DNA of 64,000 nt. It comes from Whalleya microplaca. Lineage: Eukaryota; Ascomycota; Sordariomycetes; Xylariales; Xylariaceae. The translations under genes were made by a program, and so were the position numbers. Below are positions 11,433-23,752 of the stretch, piece by piece. The notes beneath the pieces were generated by a model that had not been told where the DNA came from, did no database searches, and saw only the letters and a program-made list of their open reading frames with translations. Location: assembly GCA_022497155.1 (NCBI GenBank), contig MU385750.1:248001-312000 (forward strand). The letters are read 5' to 3'. The stretch's first letter is position 1; each line of letters opens with the position of its first letter.

Positions 11433-12717
11433 GTTGAGAGTTGGGGGATTTCAGAGTTGATGACATGGTTAGAGATATGAGAAAGTTTCGCGGTTGGTGC
11501 ATGACTTCTCCTTGATTAAGTAGGTATGTGATTAAAGAGCTAGCTGGGAACCATCTCTTATGTAAGTAAGCATTCAACTTAGTTTTAAAGCCAAATAGGG
11601 TTATAAGTAGTCTTTCATTTGCTTTTAAACTGACCTCTTTATGGGAACAAACATATAGTTATAGGTCAGTCGACAGTCATTAATAATCCTATGTGTATAA
11701 AGGTGGAAAAGGATGGCCGAATTATATGTTAGCTTGGAATGGGAGGGAGGGAGATGGTAAGGTTGTGAAGGCAAAAAGAGTAGGTTGCATTAAAGGGGGA
11801 GGTTTTAAGCTACCACCTTACCTCGATACGACGGATTTTACGCTACAGGCATTTGCAGCTGCAACTGCCTGGCGACTATATACGTCCCCGGGATAATCAC
11901 TCTAGGTATTAGTATAACCATACGGCACCAGGTATTAAATGGTGACAACTTTACAGATACTTTTGCAGGCAATACGTCGACTATATGGTATTAATAAATG
12001 TTCATGTTTCTCGCTACACTGAAAAGGATGTAGGCGTGCTCCTCACTAGAAGATTAAGTGAGCAATACCTTTTTGCTATAGCTACTTAGTTAGTGTTAAT
12101 GCTTGGCGCCGAACTAATAATAATTATCCCGGGGACGTATATAGTCGCCAGGCAGTTGCAGTTGCAAATGCTTGTAGCGCAAGATCTCCAGGTTAGGCCA
12201 TCATAGCCATGGCCTGCGTGTCTTATGTCGTGTGACATAGCCACAACCATATATAGTAGCTATAGCTCAGACACTCTAGATAGCTTCTAGATCATCAATA
12301 ATAGATATATGAAGTATCTAGTCTAATGCCAGGGGCACAAACCACACTAACACGTGCTCAATAAGAGAAACCAACTTAATCTACAGTTGTAAGTACCCGG
12401 ATTAATACCTGTACTAGCCACATACGCCACAGACACCTAGTTGGGTACCTACCTACATGTAGGTATCCCCGGCTACCTAGGTACATAAGTACCCAGCTTA
12501 TCGATAACGTTATCTTATCTATGATCTTATCATATCGATTAGGCACCTAGTAGTGGGCTGAATTGCTAGCCCGGCAGCCCGGACCTTGCCGACTCCAACC
12601 TCGCAACCGAAGAAGCATGAGCTCTTTCTTACGCCCCGCCAGTCCGCCAGAGACAAGTAGCTCATAACAGACAGCTCATAAGGCACAAAGGCGCAAAGGG
12701 TCCTTTTGCCAGCTGCA
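11433..12717. other. Spacer carrying a MITE-like element and palindromic TACCTAGGTA words
   Basis: Holds the inverted-repeat element at 11841-12179 and, at about 12436-12493, a dense cluster of CTAGGTA/TACCTA words. No coding exon is seen until the first small SAM50 exon. Confidence 0.5.
11841..12179. repeat. MITE-like element with 57-bp terminal inverted repeats
   Basis: The left arm 11841-11897 (starting CGCTACAGGCATTTGCAGCT) is repeated inverted at 12123-12179, with only a few G/A differences; both arms contain GACGTATATAGTCGCC or its complement. Total length is about 339 bp with a unique AT-rich middle of about 225 bp and no ORF, which is the build of a non-autonomous DNA transposon. TA flanks the left end, but the right flank is CA, so the target duplication is unclear and the superfamily is not assigned. 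Confidence 0.7.
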
Positions 12718-14466
12718 ATGACTTCTCCAGGAGGTGATGATGTATGTTTCCCGCTTCTTCAATTGCTGGTAATGAGCTAATGTTGGCCTTTGTCGGGGCA
12801 GGTCTTCGAGGGCTTGCTCAAGTCCGAGACGGCGTCGGTAGAGCAGAAGGCGGCAGCAGAGCGAGCCCGCGCACAGGAGGCGGCATCTGACCAGCGAATG
12901 TTGGACTTGGTGAGATCTCATATATGCTATATTCTATTACATATTGCTAACTAGCAGCTTTTGTATGTAGTTATACCAGAACCAAACGCTCCCCATCACT
13001 CTCTCCTCCGTTCAGATCCATGGCGCCAGAAACACGCGCAAGTCCTTCCTTGATCCGCTATTCCAGCCACTGGTGGCCGACAGCCGTAATGAGAATTACA
13101 CTATGGCCGATATGCTTGGACAGATGAGTGCGGCAGTAGAGAAGCTACAAAAGTTTGGTACGAGGGCATCTCCAACCTCCAATATTCGGCCGGGACGTTA
13201 GTTGACATGACACGTGAAGACATATTCCAACCAAATATCCTCTTTCATCTATCTCGCCCATCTCATCTTGACCCTTCCTCCTCGCCAACTGACCTTGACG
13301 TCTCTCTCCGCGTGCGCGAGAAGTCCCGGTTCATGCTGAAGACCGGAACCGACCTGGGCAACACCGAAGGCTCCGCATACGGGTCTATGCTTTGGCGTAA
13401 CATTCTCGGCGGTGCAGAGTCCCTTTCCTTCAACGCAGCCACCGGCACAAGAACGCGCTCGGCATACAGCGCCGAGTTCAGCACCCCTATACAGAGCAAT
13501 CCCAACCTACGACTCAGCATTGACGGCCTGGCAAGCAGCACGCAGAAGCCGTGGGCGAGCCACGAGGAGGTTCTCAAGGGCGGGGGCCTGAAACTGAACT
13601 GGCTAAGCGACAACGGAAGCCGTCATCAGTTCGGGTACTCAGGTACGTGGAGGCAACTGACCGGCCTCGCCGAATCCGCCAGTCCAACAGTCCGAGGGGA
13701 TGCCGGGGACTCCACCAAAAGCGCCATCTCGTATCTATTCCAGCGAGACCAGCGAGACAACCCCATGCTCCCGCAAAGCGGGTACTTCCTGAAAGCCGCC
13801 ACCGAGCTCGCAGGCTGGGGGCCTCTGCGCGGCGACGTCGGCTTCTCCAAGAGTGAGATGGAGATCGCGGGCGCGGTCCCCGTGCCCATCCCAGGGATCC
13901 GCGGCCGCTCGGGCGTCTCCATAGGCGGCGGCTTCCGCGCAGGCCTCCTGTACCCGCTCCCACTCTCGTACGGGCTGCGCGGCGCCCAGCCCAGCCGGCT
14001 GAACGACCGGTTCACCCTCGGCGGCCCCACGGACGTGCGAGGCTTCTCGCTGGGCGGCCTGGGGCCCCGTGATGGCGCTGACGCCCTCGGCGGCGACGTG
14101 TTCGCCGCTGGCAGCGTCAACATGCTCCTCCCCCTGCCAAGAGCCGGGGCTGACTCCCCCTTCCGCCTGCAGCTGTTCGCCAACGGCGGCCGGCTCGTCG
14201 CCGTGCGCAACAACAACCACAACAACAACAAGGCCCGCGGCAAGGACGACGGCCGGCGTGCGACTGCCAGTACTGTCTGGGATGGCGTGGTCTCTGCTGC
14301 TACAGACGTTGCCACGGGACTCCCAAGCATCGCCGCAGGCGTGGGCCTCGTGTACGCGCACCCTGTTGCGCGGTTCGAACTTAATTTCAGCCTGCCTCTT
14401 GTGATGAGGAGGGGCGAGGAAGCGCGAAAGGGCCTGCAGATCGGGGTAGGGATTAATTTCCTATGA
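12718..14466 (+). CDS. SAM50: SAM50, core subunit of the mitochondrial sorting and assembly machinery
   Basis: Four exons: 12718-12741, 12802-12909, 12971-13157 and 13220-14466. Phases agree and give 521 aa, close to other filamentous-fungal SAM50 proteins. It is an Omp85-family protein of the mitochondrial outer membrane that inserts beta-barrel precursors. The first exon encodes only eight residues and joins to DVFEGLLKSE. Exon 3 gives the POTRA-like HGARNTRKSFLDPLFQP segment, and the long exon 4 gives the barrel, including GNTEGSAYG, TDVRGFSLGGLGPRDG (the conserved Omp85 loop 6 region with its RGF motif) and the C-terminal strand GLQIGVGINFL that acts as a beta-signal. Unusual is an Asn/His-rich insert (NNNHNNNK) in a late loop. 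The small first exon means a single-ORF search would start too late, at 13207. Confidence 0.93.
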
Positions 14467-15292
14467 GGTCCGTTCACCTCTCACCGAAATGGCCCCGCAT
14501 CGGCTGAGCAGAAGAGATATGCAAGAGGCAAGGGGTAGGAAGGGAGAGCGAAGATAGGGCAATACCTACCTATAGACGGCGTTTGGTGTACATAGTTGTT
14601 GGTTTTCCGACCATGTAGATAGCAATCTTTGGGTTATCATGAGGCTGAAAGGTTTGTTTGTTCGCTTCACTACAATAATCAATGTGTTCGCGGCGTTTAA
14701 CATTAGCCTTTTCACCGTAGCTGTGCTTATTCCGAGATGGCTCCAACTACTGCTTTTAATACATCAGAAGCCAAAATCTGCACTCATTGACCTTTATGGC
14801 GTGAGTAGCTCTGGAGGTGTTCATTGACATTCACTTGCCGAAATACTATAAAAGTGGCTTTAAAGTGACTCGATTGTAAATATAGGCCACTTTACTAAAC
14901 TAATAGCCACGCCTGTCTATTAAATCTTTGAGAGATTATAGATACAGAAATAAGTTAAACGCCGACGAGGTTCACTCGAGTTCTTTTAAAATATCGCCGT
15001 GGTCGTCGATTTAAAGGTTACTTAAACGCGACATTCCTATACAAAGCTGACATTAATCAACATTACCATTTACGGACTATAGTGCCGCTAATATACAAGC
15101 ATTGCACGGGCTATAAGCGAGATTCGTCGTATTTTTACTTACCCCTTAATATCGATATATAAATAAAAAACAGCCCCCACGATTACCTTAGTTAGTAACC
15201 CCCGAATGCCTATTAAATAACTCATCGGTTAGAGATTTAACAAACGCTTCTAGGCCTCACGGACTAGGGGGAGGGATGAGTCATAAAATATA

Positions 15293-15391
15293 GCCCCAGG
15301 CAGGAACGTGTCAGAAAACACCCACACAGCAAGCCACCGTTTTAGGGCTACTTGATGTGCGGGTGTCTTCTGACGCGTTTCTGCCTGGGGC
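15293..15391. repeat. 99-bp inverted repeat (tiny MITE or stable hairpin)
   Basis: Left arm 15293-15323 begins GCCCCAGGCAGG; right arm 15361-15391 ends CCTGCCTGGGGC-like in reverse complement. The two 31-nt arms match at 28 positions, with a 37-nt loop. There is no ORF and no clear target duplication. Confidence 0.6.
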
Positions 15392-15871
15392 GCGATCAAG
15401 GACAATTGACCCAGGCGAAGCGACCTAAACTAGGCGGGAGAATGAGGAGGCAACCGTAAAGCCTCCGCAGAGCCGCCGTTCTATGCCAAGACCATGAGCC
15501 TAGTCCCACCCGATGTTGTTATATATGGCAAATTACTTATTCCCATGTCCAGACCTGAAGCACCAGCCGACAAACCATTCGCTTTGAGGCCACTGCATGT
15601 GACGCGATATGCATGTTTGTTTGAAGTCTACACCGGCTTCGACCCGCGGACTGGCCTGGAGGGTAGGAAACGTATCTGTTCTTGTTTTCCCCTTTCCCCA
15701 AAGCATCAGAACTAGTCGATCTGACAGCATGACTCCTACGTTATACTGCATTGAGTACCCGAACCCACACGGTGTGATAGAGGCTGCATTCGGACATCGG
15801 AATGGAACCCGTGATTCAAGGTTATGCTTCCTGATGAATAGTACTGTACTGTACACGATACCTCGGATTAT

Positions 15872-16211
15872 CAAGTACTCGCTACGGCTATTTCGCCTCC
15901 CCACGCCTAGAGGGCGCTGCACTTCAACTAGTAAGATACTCTCGTCATATTAAAATTCCGATATACATCCGCTGCCGCCTTTAATGCTGCTAGATCGATG
16001 TAGATTCGTTAAGCCTATATTTTATTGTTTTACATATGTGACAATGCGTGGCAACAGTACTTCAACTAATATAATATGTTATACTGAAAGCTAAGTCACT
16101 GTTATGCTTTACTGATATACATTAGAGCTTATGTATTACGAGGGTTCTTTACTAGTTAGAGCGCAACGCCTTCTAGGCGTAAGGAGGCGAAATAGGCGTA
16201 GCAAGTGCTTG
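15872..16211. repeat. Fold-back/MITE-like element with about 79-bp diverged inverted arms
   Basis: The left arm 15872-15950 contains CTATTTCGCCTCC and AACTAGTAA; the right arm 16133-16211 carries the reverse complements in the same order. Identity is roughly 80 percent, and many mismatches are C/T or G/A transitions. A shorter related piece (about 16045-16075) lies in the loop. The 340-bp length is close to that of the element at 11841-12179, but the sequences differ. Confidence 0.6.
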
Positions 16212-16488
16212 CCAATTTCTAGTGAAGCACTACTCTACTTAAAGATTGCTCTAGCTTACTATCATCTACATTGCAATATGGGCTGTACGTACGTGCTAAT
16301 GCCTTGTTGGGGTTGTTTTCTCCGAGACCTGATGTAGCCCGGCTTTTCGCTCTGAAATATTGACATAAATTGAGGGCCAGCATGTAAGACATTGACATCT
16401 ATGCATTCCTCTATACAGAACCTCTCGCATAGTTAACAAACCTCCTCATTCTCTAACCATACATTCTGAAATCAACTCTCCATTCATC

Positions 16489-17957
16489 ATGTCTGATACA
16501 GGTATCGAATTCGCCGAATTGCTACTTTCTTTTTCGCTTGACTTTTTCGACAAACTTGAACGCAGACACCGGCACACTGTAGAATCTGCTTCTCGCAAAT
16601 ATTTAGAGACTAGAGAGGTTGCTTTGAGAAGCATTCAGGAATGCCTTGCTGCCTTGAAGAATTGCCAAAAGGAGCAAAACGAAGTGTGTAACGCAATATA
16701 CACCCAGGAAAAAACTATGACGACTTCACTAGATCAATACCAAACTTCATTTCAACTCTCTCAATCTAGTCGCGATGAGTATCTACGCCGCTTCTATACC
16801 TTCGTACCAGACTGGGCCTGCACTTCGCAAGACGAAAACAGCCTGAAAGTGGAGTGGTTAGAATTGGCACGGCAAATGGAAGATGTCGAAAAGAAGACAC
16901 CTTTATTGGCTCGATCTCATCGTGTAGCAAGCTTAGAGCTATCAAAGGAGCCCAGTTCTGAACCTTCCCACGGATCGGTGGTTATACCCCGAGTCTCCCA
17001 TACATTAGACCTCGGTCGGGACTCCTATTTGCAACAAGACAACATCACAGATGACCCTCCTTTGGGAACTTCATACTACTTTCGGCCAAAGCGAAAGGCC
17101 CAGGATGACACTAGTGAGGCTGCCGAAGACTTCTCATCACAACAGGGGACATCTGGCGATGTGGATGGGGCCGAAGTCGAATTTCAACCAAAGAGAAGGG
17201 CCCGAAACAGGATTGAGGTAGGAGCTTCTAGTATATGCTTTCATGTACTCCAGCTGATCACGAACCATAGCGCGCTAAGTTATCACCTCCGTATAACCCC
17301 ACACTCACTCTCGAAGACGTAGCCGACGAATTTATTTATCCTCGAAACAATCGTTGGTAGTAAGCACATACTTCCTCTCAAATACCGAAACGCCTCTCAG
17401 AACTCCTAGCTTCTTGTCAGAAAAGCAAACACTTACTTTTGTCATTACAGTGTCATTCGATGCGACAGCGACAGTTGTACCAATCAAGGCCCTCGTACAT
17501 TCAGCAAAAATCCATGGCGCATCGGGAACCCAGTCGCCGGCCACTTCAATAGCAAGTCAGACCACGCCGCGGCAGACGACACGATGCTCCTTCACCAGTA
17601 TTACTCTTTTGAAGGTATGCCACCAGACCTCTTCGAGACAATTATAGCTAGCTTGCTAACTACTGCTGCCTCAAACAAGTAATAGGGGTAAACGCTAAGA
17701 TAGTGAAAACCCACAATTTAAAAGCTTCCTATACTAGTTAGTACAGCTTGCTTCCGCTTGTACACTTACCTAAATACATTCATATAGCCCCTGAGCCTCG
17801 AAGGTGGAAAAAGGTGTCTCGGCAGCAAGATGGGTTTTCAGGCACTTCTACTAGCGACGAGATGCCCTTAGAATGCAATACCATGTTGGGAAGTATCAAT
17901 GCGCAGGTAGAGCTTGGAAGATGCTCTACTAGTATGAGTATTTCCAGCGAGGATTAA
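16489..17957 (+). CDS. Uncharacterised nuclear-type protein with C-terminal C2H2-like motif
   Basis: Five exons: 16489-17217, 17280-17356, 17451-17614, 17686-17736 and 17788-17957. All junctions are GT-AG and phase-consistent, giving 396 aa. The N-terminal 150 residues are charged and helical, probably coiled coil (about 20-90). Two similar basic motifs, FRPKRKA (198-204) and FQPKRRA (232-238), look like nuclear localisation signals and form a short internal repeat. The C-terminal part has C273-x4-C278-x21-H300-x6-H307 after WCVIRCD, followed by KNPWRIGNPVAGHF; this resembles a fungal family of small proteins with a WY(I/V)LRC...H...H zinc-binding-like core. Function is unknown; a nuclear or chromatin role is only suggested by the motifs. 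The ATG has a good purine context (ATCATGTCT). The last two introns are short (71 and 51 nt), and the model ends at a single clear stop. Confidence 0.7.
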
Positions 17958-19321
17958 ATTCATACATAGTGATGCTTGATAGAGATAGAGTAATAGGGTA
18001 GCTTCGTATGATAGGGTGTCGGCTTCTCGTACAACTACTGCAGTGCGGTTCAGGGCTCCAGGAGCGAGCCACAGAGTTAGCTACAGGGCTAGGGCTAATT
18101 GGAAGTGTTGTGCCACTGTATTTAGCTGAAAAAACGTTACCTGGCTTCTACTTGAACATTCATGGTATGTGTTGTTTACATTCAGTTGGTTGACCTAGCC
18201 TGCTAGTCATTACCAAGGGATATGAAATATAGATACAGCAATCAGTGAGTTAGTTTTTTTTCTTGATTTCTCCTTCCAACCCAACTCCTCAAATGGTACG
18301 ATTTAATCTTACGTAAATTACTACCTATGACATATGAAATTCTGTTCATAATGAATAGTCTGTTAGTTAAAGAGTCTATATATGAGCGATATTGTCTGAT
18401 GCTAGTGGATCCATAGGGCCATACGCCAAATAATGGGTAATCGTGTCACAGTATATTACGGTGCTCAAAGACGACATTTGTTAAAAGAAGGTTCGATTAG
18501 ATGTTCAGCTCTGTAAGTTCTCTGAGGCCATATGAGTTGATAGAGCCTTGTTTTGTCCAGTCCGGGATAGGAGCAACCAAAGGCCTAGATCTGCGTCAAA
18601 GTTTTTAAGAAGAGGCAAGCATTTGTCACGAGGTACATATGCCATATCTCACCTGCAGGTCTTTTCAAGGGTTTGCAGTATGCCTAGTACTGTATGTATC
18701 TGCTTGTACTTGCAGTACTCTGAGGTATCGTACTCGCTATGCCTTAGATATAGCTCAGTGGACTATCTCTGGATATTTCCCATGTAACTTAACGGGCAGC
18801 CCCCTAAATATGACCACAACTAGCATGGGTTGCGTCGGAACTATTGGTCCGAAACGCTGGAAGTTCCGCCATTCGTGGTTATGCGCTTGCCTCAGACATA
18901 TGTTACATATCTTGATGTGATGGCCACGAAAAGGATATCCACTGGAGACCAATTGTAGTAAGTACATGGAGTTCAAAAATGATAAATCACAGCAGCATCC
19001 GGTCCATTCACCGAGCCTAATTATCAACCCCCGATATCTTGAACGGCCGGAGTAACTGGACATCGTCTGGAATAAGCCAAAGCAAGTTTTTTTCATCACA
19101 CTGCAGAGTCCTAGTGGAGCCTCGGCGGGATGTGTTGCAATGGTATACTTCATACTCGTGAACTTGGAAATAAATGAACTCGTACAGTCTTAGTTATCCT
19201 GTCAGAGTTGTGTATATGTATCGAGGCTACCCTTCAACTCTAGACAGCTTAGCCTCATATGCCCTACATTCTAGCGAGTCTCATAGGATACCATTTGCAA
19301 CATCCTACATACTTCTATAAC
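17958..19321. other. Spacer, nothing recognised
   Basis: No gene, tRNA or long repeat seen. A TAGCTCAGTGG word near 18752-18762 recalls a tRNA A box but has no matching T arm or acceptor stem. Confidence 0.4.
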
Positions 19322-20513
19322 ATGTCTACTTCCAAGATAACTCCTTTTGACACCACTCGGCTTAACGAAGAGGTCAATAAGTATATTCAATCAGTCGGAC
19401 TAGGGGAGTTTCGCAAGTTCGTAGATGAACGAGTTGATAATGCTCTTGAGGCATTCGTGAGGGAATTAACGGCAATCGAAACCGATGGCAGATCCAAGAT
19501 GGGAGAGTTCTATGCTCGGAGGTTAAGTCCTACCCTTGGAGAATCTACGACTGATTCCGCGTGGAGAATAATGTATGAAGTTTTGGATGGTAGAGAAGTA
19601 TTATCTTCGTCTGGACGTCGACTTGTGTTACAGTGCAAGAACTCTTCGTCTCTGGAAAAGAGCAACACAACTACTCAACAGACCCAAAACTGTGCGACCG
19701 CTGCATTTACATTTAGCACACCTACTAGTGCCCAAGTAAGTTCCGGCTTGGATTTTTCTTAGGTCCTTAATATCCTATAACATTAACACCTTTATAGCCT
19801 CCTCCCAAGCCTTCGACATCTGCCTCATCACCACAGGTTAAGCTTCCTCAGAAGCGAGAGGGACACGCTACTAATGAATCGCATAATAAACGTACAAAAC
19901 CCGTCCACACAATACCTCATAAACAAACGCCATATCGAGAAACTGATGTCGGAAATTCTTGGAATAAGGCTGCAGCAATGCAGACAGCAAGAGCAACTGA
20001 ATCGGATCATCTTCGTATAGTCCCCTATTCCGGATCTGAAAGCAATGCTACAGTCCGGTTCTACAAATCTCCGACCGATAGAAAGCTTCATAAGGGGAAA
20101 CAAGTGGATAGAACCAATGCAGCCCGTAAGTCGACCCTTGGAATAGCGCAATAGTAACAAGCTACCTGCTAATCCTGAAGGTTGTTGGGGATAGGCTAGC
20201 ACTGGTGATTGTAGTAAAGAGGTTATTTCTAGTTTAGTTTCTACTATAGGTACTATCGTTTCAGATACACCTAGATGCCTTTCGCAAATAGTGGCAGCCG
20301 ATAATTTTATCAACTCGACTCCAGATGCCGAGCCCTATATCTTTATTTCCCAGGCCTCGTTCAATATCGTCGAATCAGTAAGCCCGGAGTGTGCGTACGA
20401 TAAGCGTATGTTCGAACTTCGAAGTTAAGGCTTCTTTGCGCTAGAACACTTACTATGGCTGGCTTACTTGACACGTCGCTCACTCTCAGGACCTGGCCGA
20501 AGGTTCAGTCTAA
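19322..20513 (+). CDS. Uncharacterised multi-exon protein (3' end uncertain)
   Basis: Exon 1 (19322-19735) and exon 2 (19798-20125) join cleanly across a GTAAGT...TTATAG intron in phase 0. A further GTAAGT at 20126 can be spliced to 20250, giving exon 3 (20250-20377), and a last GTAAGC...CTCAG intron leads to a short exon ending in TAA at 20513, about 297 aa in all. Reading through the last donor instead would end near 20437. The N-terminal half is acidic-helical (residues 1-110). The middle is Ser/Thr/Lys-rich, with basic patches PQKREG and NKRTKP that could be nuclear signals. It has the same general build as the gene at 16489-17957 and may be a distant relative, but no domain is recognised. 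The ATG chosen is the first with a clean context (AACATGTCT); upstream ATG 19259 is in frame but gives no leader-like sequence. Confidence 0.5.
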
Positions 20514-23500
20514 AGCTTGGCCATTCGGGGGGCTTGGCAGCTTGGATACATAACCTATACACAACCTATCGGTGTTGTCAAAAGATTCACCTTTCAAAGC
20601 TGTATTTGTTACCTAAGAGAGGGTTGAGACTCGCTACCATGCGCCTTCATACTGCACATAGGTATATAAGAAACTTACCCCTTCTAGCTTCACCTTTCGC
20701 TCAGAAAATACAATGTGTTCATCATTACTTAGTGCCGTACTGATTTTCGGGCTCTTATCTTTTATTTTCATCTATGAAGTGTTACAACCACTCATTCCTG
20801 AATACCCCCGCAGCCAGCGGCGTCACGTGACCACTGGTATCGCCAAGCCATTTATTTCTTTTGGCGATACTCCGTATTTTGGTCCAAGCATCCTCAGTGG
20901 CTTGGCGATATACGCTAGTAAATAAAGCTATTCAGAAACATATATCCGTAAGACCTAAGGGTCTTACTTGTAGATAGTCTCTCTTTTAGCTAGCTAGCGA
21001 TCAGTCTAAGTATTTACCCTTCTACGCGTTCTGTTAGGTATATCAAATCAAGACCTGTGGTAACGGCATCGTTACATGAAGTTGGCTTACCTTCTACCTA
21101 ATTAAGATGGCTATCTTTAGGATGATTATAACTTACCTGGAGTAGTTACTTAGCCCTGCAGTTCTTTATTGATAAAAGGATATACGTTTCTTTGAAGAGC
21201 CTTTTACCTTAATGACAATAATAACTACTTAAAATTATAACCGTAGTCACTCAAGTACGATTGAAAGAGTCTGAATAACGTAACGAATAGTGAATGACTT
21301 TATGCCACCACCAACAGCGCCAACAAGAAGTAGTTCGAGGAGGCCGGGGGAGGCCAGGGGTGAGGGGCTAGATTTAGTTGCTGAAAAGTTCAATGGTTGC
21401 TGAGAGATCAGATGAAATAAGATAAGAAAACACGCGCGGTTGAATTTTATTGCCGGTTTGAAGAAATTGGAGCGTCTTAGGGCTTTTGCTGTCAATGTTG
21501 TCGAGGTCAACAGCATCAGGCTGTGTGAGCGTTCAATACGCAAGAGATGATACATCAATTCACTAGTAAACGGTACTGCGGGTTTGGTAAGCAAATATAT
21601 ACGGTAACCTGTCTATCCTACTATATCTACCTAGCTAGGTACCTGTTGAAATACAGGGTTAATGAGACTTAGATTGACTTGAGGTTCAGCTATTCTAGAG
21701 TGGCAGATGGCCTGTTATATATACACAATGCTACTACGTGCCTTGTACTGTACCAGTCCTTGACTCTCAATTCAACAGTACCTAGGTAGGTCACGGAACT
21801 TATTCGATCACCGTCAAAACAACCGTCCTGCTTTCTAATTATCACCACCCTGTCAGCACTGTCTACCTGGAAATTACCTAGCTAAGTATTCTATTGAACT
21901 CTCCTATCCCAGATGTTTGTGTTTACATTTACTTAGTTCAAGATGTTCTACCTCTAAACATGAGGAGGCGCAACATACCTTACGGAGGTACCAAAACGTC
22001 ATATCAGTTTTAAACAACATAACTAGTTGACTTCATAGACAAACTTCTTCGTCAATCAAGGCTCCATACCCAGCCAGAAAAGCGGCCAACCTTATAGGTT
22101 GCCAGGCAGCTGAAAAACTGCATTGTCACACGGCTATTGGAGCCTAGACCTGTTGGAAGCTATACGAGATGCAGGAATGCTGCACGAGTACATATATTGG
22201 GTACTGTCACGAGATGAACGTATGAGGTAGCAAAACAACACAGTTGTTGCACGAAGAACTAACTAAAATGCTGTTCTTCGAACAGCCTCTATATACATGA
22301 AGCTTAACAAAGAACCCTGACAGGTACTGTTGGATATTATTCGATACTGTTGGAATGTATGACTGCCTAACAAAAGATATGATCACCAGACGGCGGCTAT
22401 GTCGGCAACAGACTAGATATATACCAGGAATACGTACCGCGGCAGCAGGTCTATAAAGACCTGTCGCCGAATCTCAGATTCAGATTAAAACTTAGAACAA
22501 CAAGCACCCTCAGAGGGCCTAGAGAATTATTGCTGAATTGATATATTTCTAAGCCCTGAATTACAGCCCTTGTCACATGCATCTACTGTATAACAACCCG
22601 GTACATTGTGGAAAAAGACTGCAAACAACACGACAAACTAATCTACTCTAGAAACTTGCCCCTGTCGAAAGTGGTGAACAGTCTCAACACTGTAAAGCAG
22701 CATCAAGTACAGAAAGACAAAGTTGACACTAAGAAGAATCAATGAGACCCATTTCGCGAGTATGCGCTAGGGCTACTCTGAATACAATTTCCATTATTGT
22801 AAACCTGAAATGGAACAGCTAGGATGTAATGCATGCAGATAGCATACCAGGAGGTTATTGGATAGGACTGGCTGCTATTTCCCAACGAACATCTCGGCGA
22901 TGGCACCCAGAACAACCAAGACACCGTTTTATGTACTTGATATCATTAGCTTGATTATTCTGCTGTCTACAGGCTAGTGCTGGACAGAGCTGACGCGGAG
23001 CTGGATGGTTCAGTTGTTTGTGATGCGTAGGTGGCGTTTTCCTACTATCTTTCGTCTCGGAGGTAATATTCTGTCAGAGGATGCAAATCTTTACCTTGTT
23101 GCAGCAGAACACATAACAAGGTGGACAAGAGCATCCGAGTCCATCTTACTATGAACACTGCATATAGGGCTAGCGCAATCGACACGCAAGTCATCGTAAT
23201 GCAAGTACCACACCTCCACATATTCCGCCGGCCCACCTTGTCTTTTATCGAAAATTCAACGGCTTCGTATATGATAAAGCATTTTCTCTCACATATGACA
23301 ATTTTCCGATGCCCCTTATGCCAAGTGGGACTCTCTTGGGGGGAGCTTGTACCTACTATATAACCTCGTAGGCAGCTTTAGTCCCGAGACGTATCTACGC
23401 GAGGCTATCTCTTTAGATTGAACTCCTTAGGTTGCTAAATACCCATGCGAATAGAGATGATATAGTATTATACGATGTTGCCCTTACATTTCAAGCGTAG

Positions 23501-23752
23501 TCCAATGAAGACGACATACACGGAGTCGCTTCGACGTGCTCTTGCAGGAAACAGCGATTAATGGCAAGATATAAAAGGGGACTAGAACTTGAAGTGATTG
23601 CAAATTCTGAGACTTACTAACCAAGCTACTGGACAGATCAAGGCTTTTCGTAGGTGCCCTATGTGTAGTTCACGATAACTGCAAGCGCCACCCGAGAGGA
23701 TGACGTAGCAAAAGTATCATGTACCACTACAAGAACCATGTTTTCATCAGAT
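20514..23752. other. Gene-poor spacer
   Basis: Three kilobases without a convincing gene. A 70-codon ORF at 20713-20925 begins with a hydrophobic segment but overlaps the inverted repeat at 20838-20910. An ORF at 21247-21594 (minus) lacks an ATG start. TACCTAGGTA-type palindromes occur at about 21628-21644 and 21777-21792. Confidence 0.45.
20838..20910. repeat. Short inverted repeat (13-bp arms)
   Basis: TATCGCCAAGCCA at 20838-20850 is exactly inverted at 20898-20910, with a third partial copy (TTGGCGATA) between them. The arms are too short for a confident transposon call. Confidence 0.5.

Larger units (their letters stand above)
14467..16488. other. Repeat-bearing spacer
   Basis: No gene is supported. 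About 14880-15200 is AT-rich and may be weakly RIP-affected relic DNA. It also holds the hairpin at 15293-15391 and the fold-back element at 15872-16211. Overlapping ORFs at 15533-15953 on both strands have no recognisable content. Confidence 0.45.

Noticed and set aside
13207..13219. ATG at 13207 as SAM50 start
   Set aside because: It lies inside an intron; splicing at 13158-13219 restores KFDIFQPN and links to upstream exons with conserved sequence.
13574..14477. Antisense and alternate-frame ORFs of up to 283 codons over SAM50
   Set aside because: The SAM50 frame is conserved end to end; the others have Arg/Pro/Ser-rich shadow composition.
18740..18800. tRNA-like TAGCTCAGTGG word
   Set aside because: There is no T arm, acceptor stem or anticodon arm around it.
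20713..20925. 70-codon ORF with a hydrophobic N-terminus
   Set aside because: Its second half is an inverted repeat, and there is no supporting domain or neighbour.
21247..21594. 115-codon minus-strand ORF
   Set aside because: The frame starts at TTG; the first internal ATG leaves a sequence without recognisable features.
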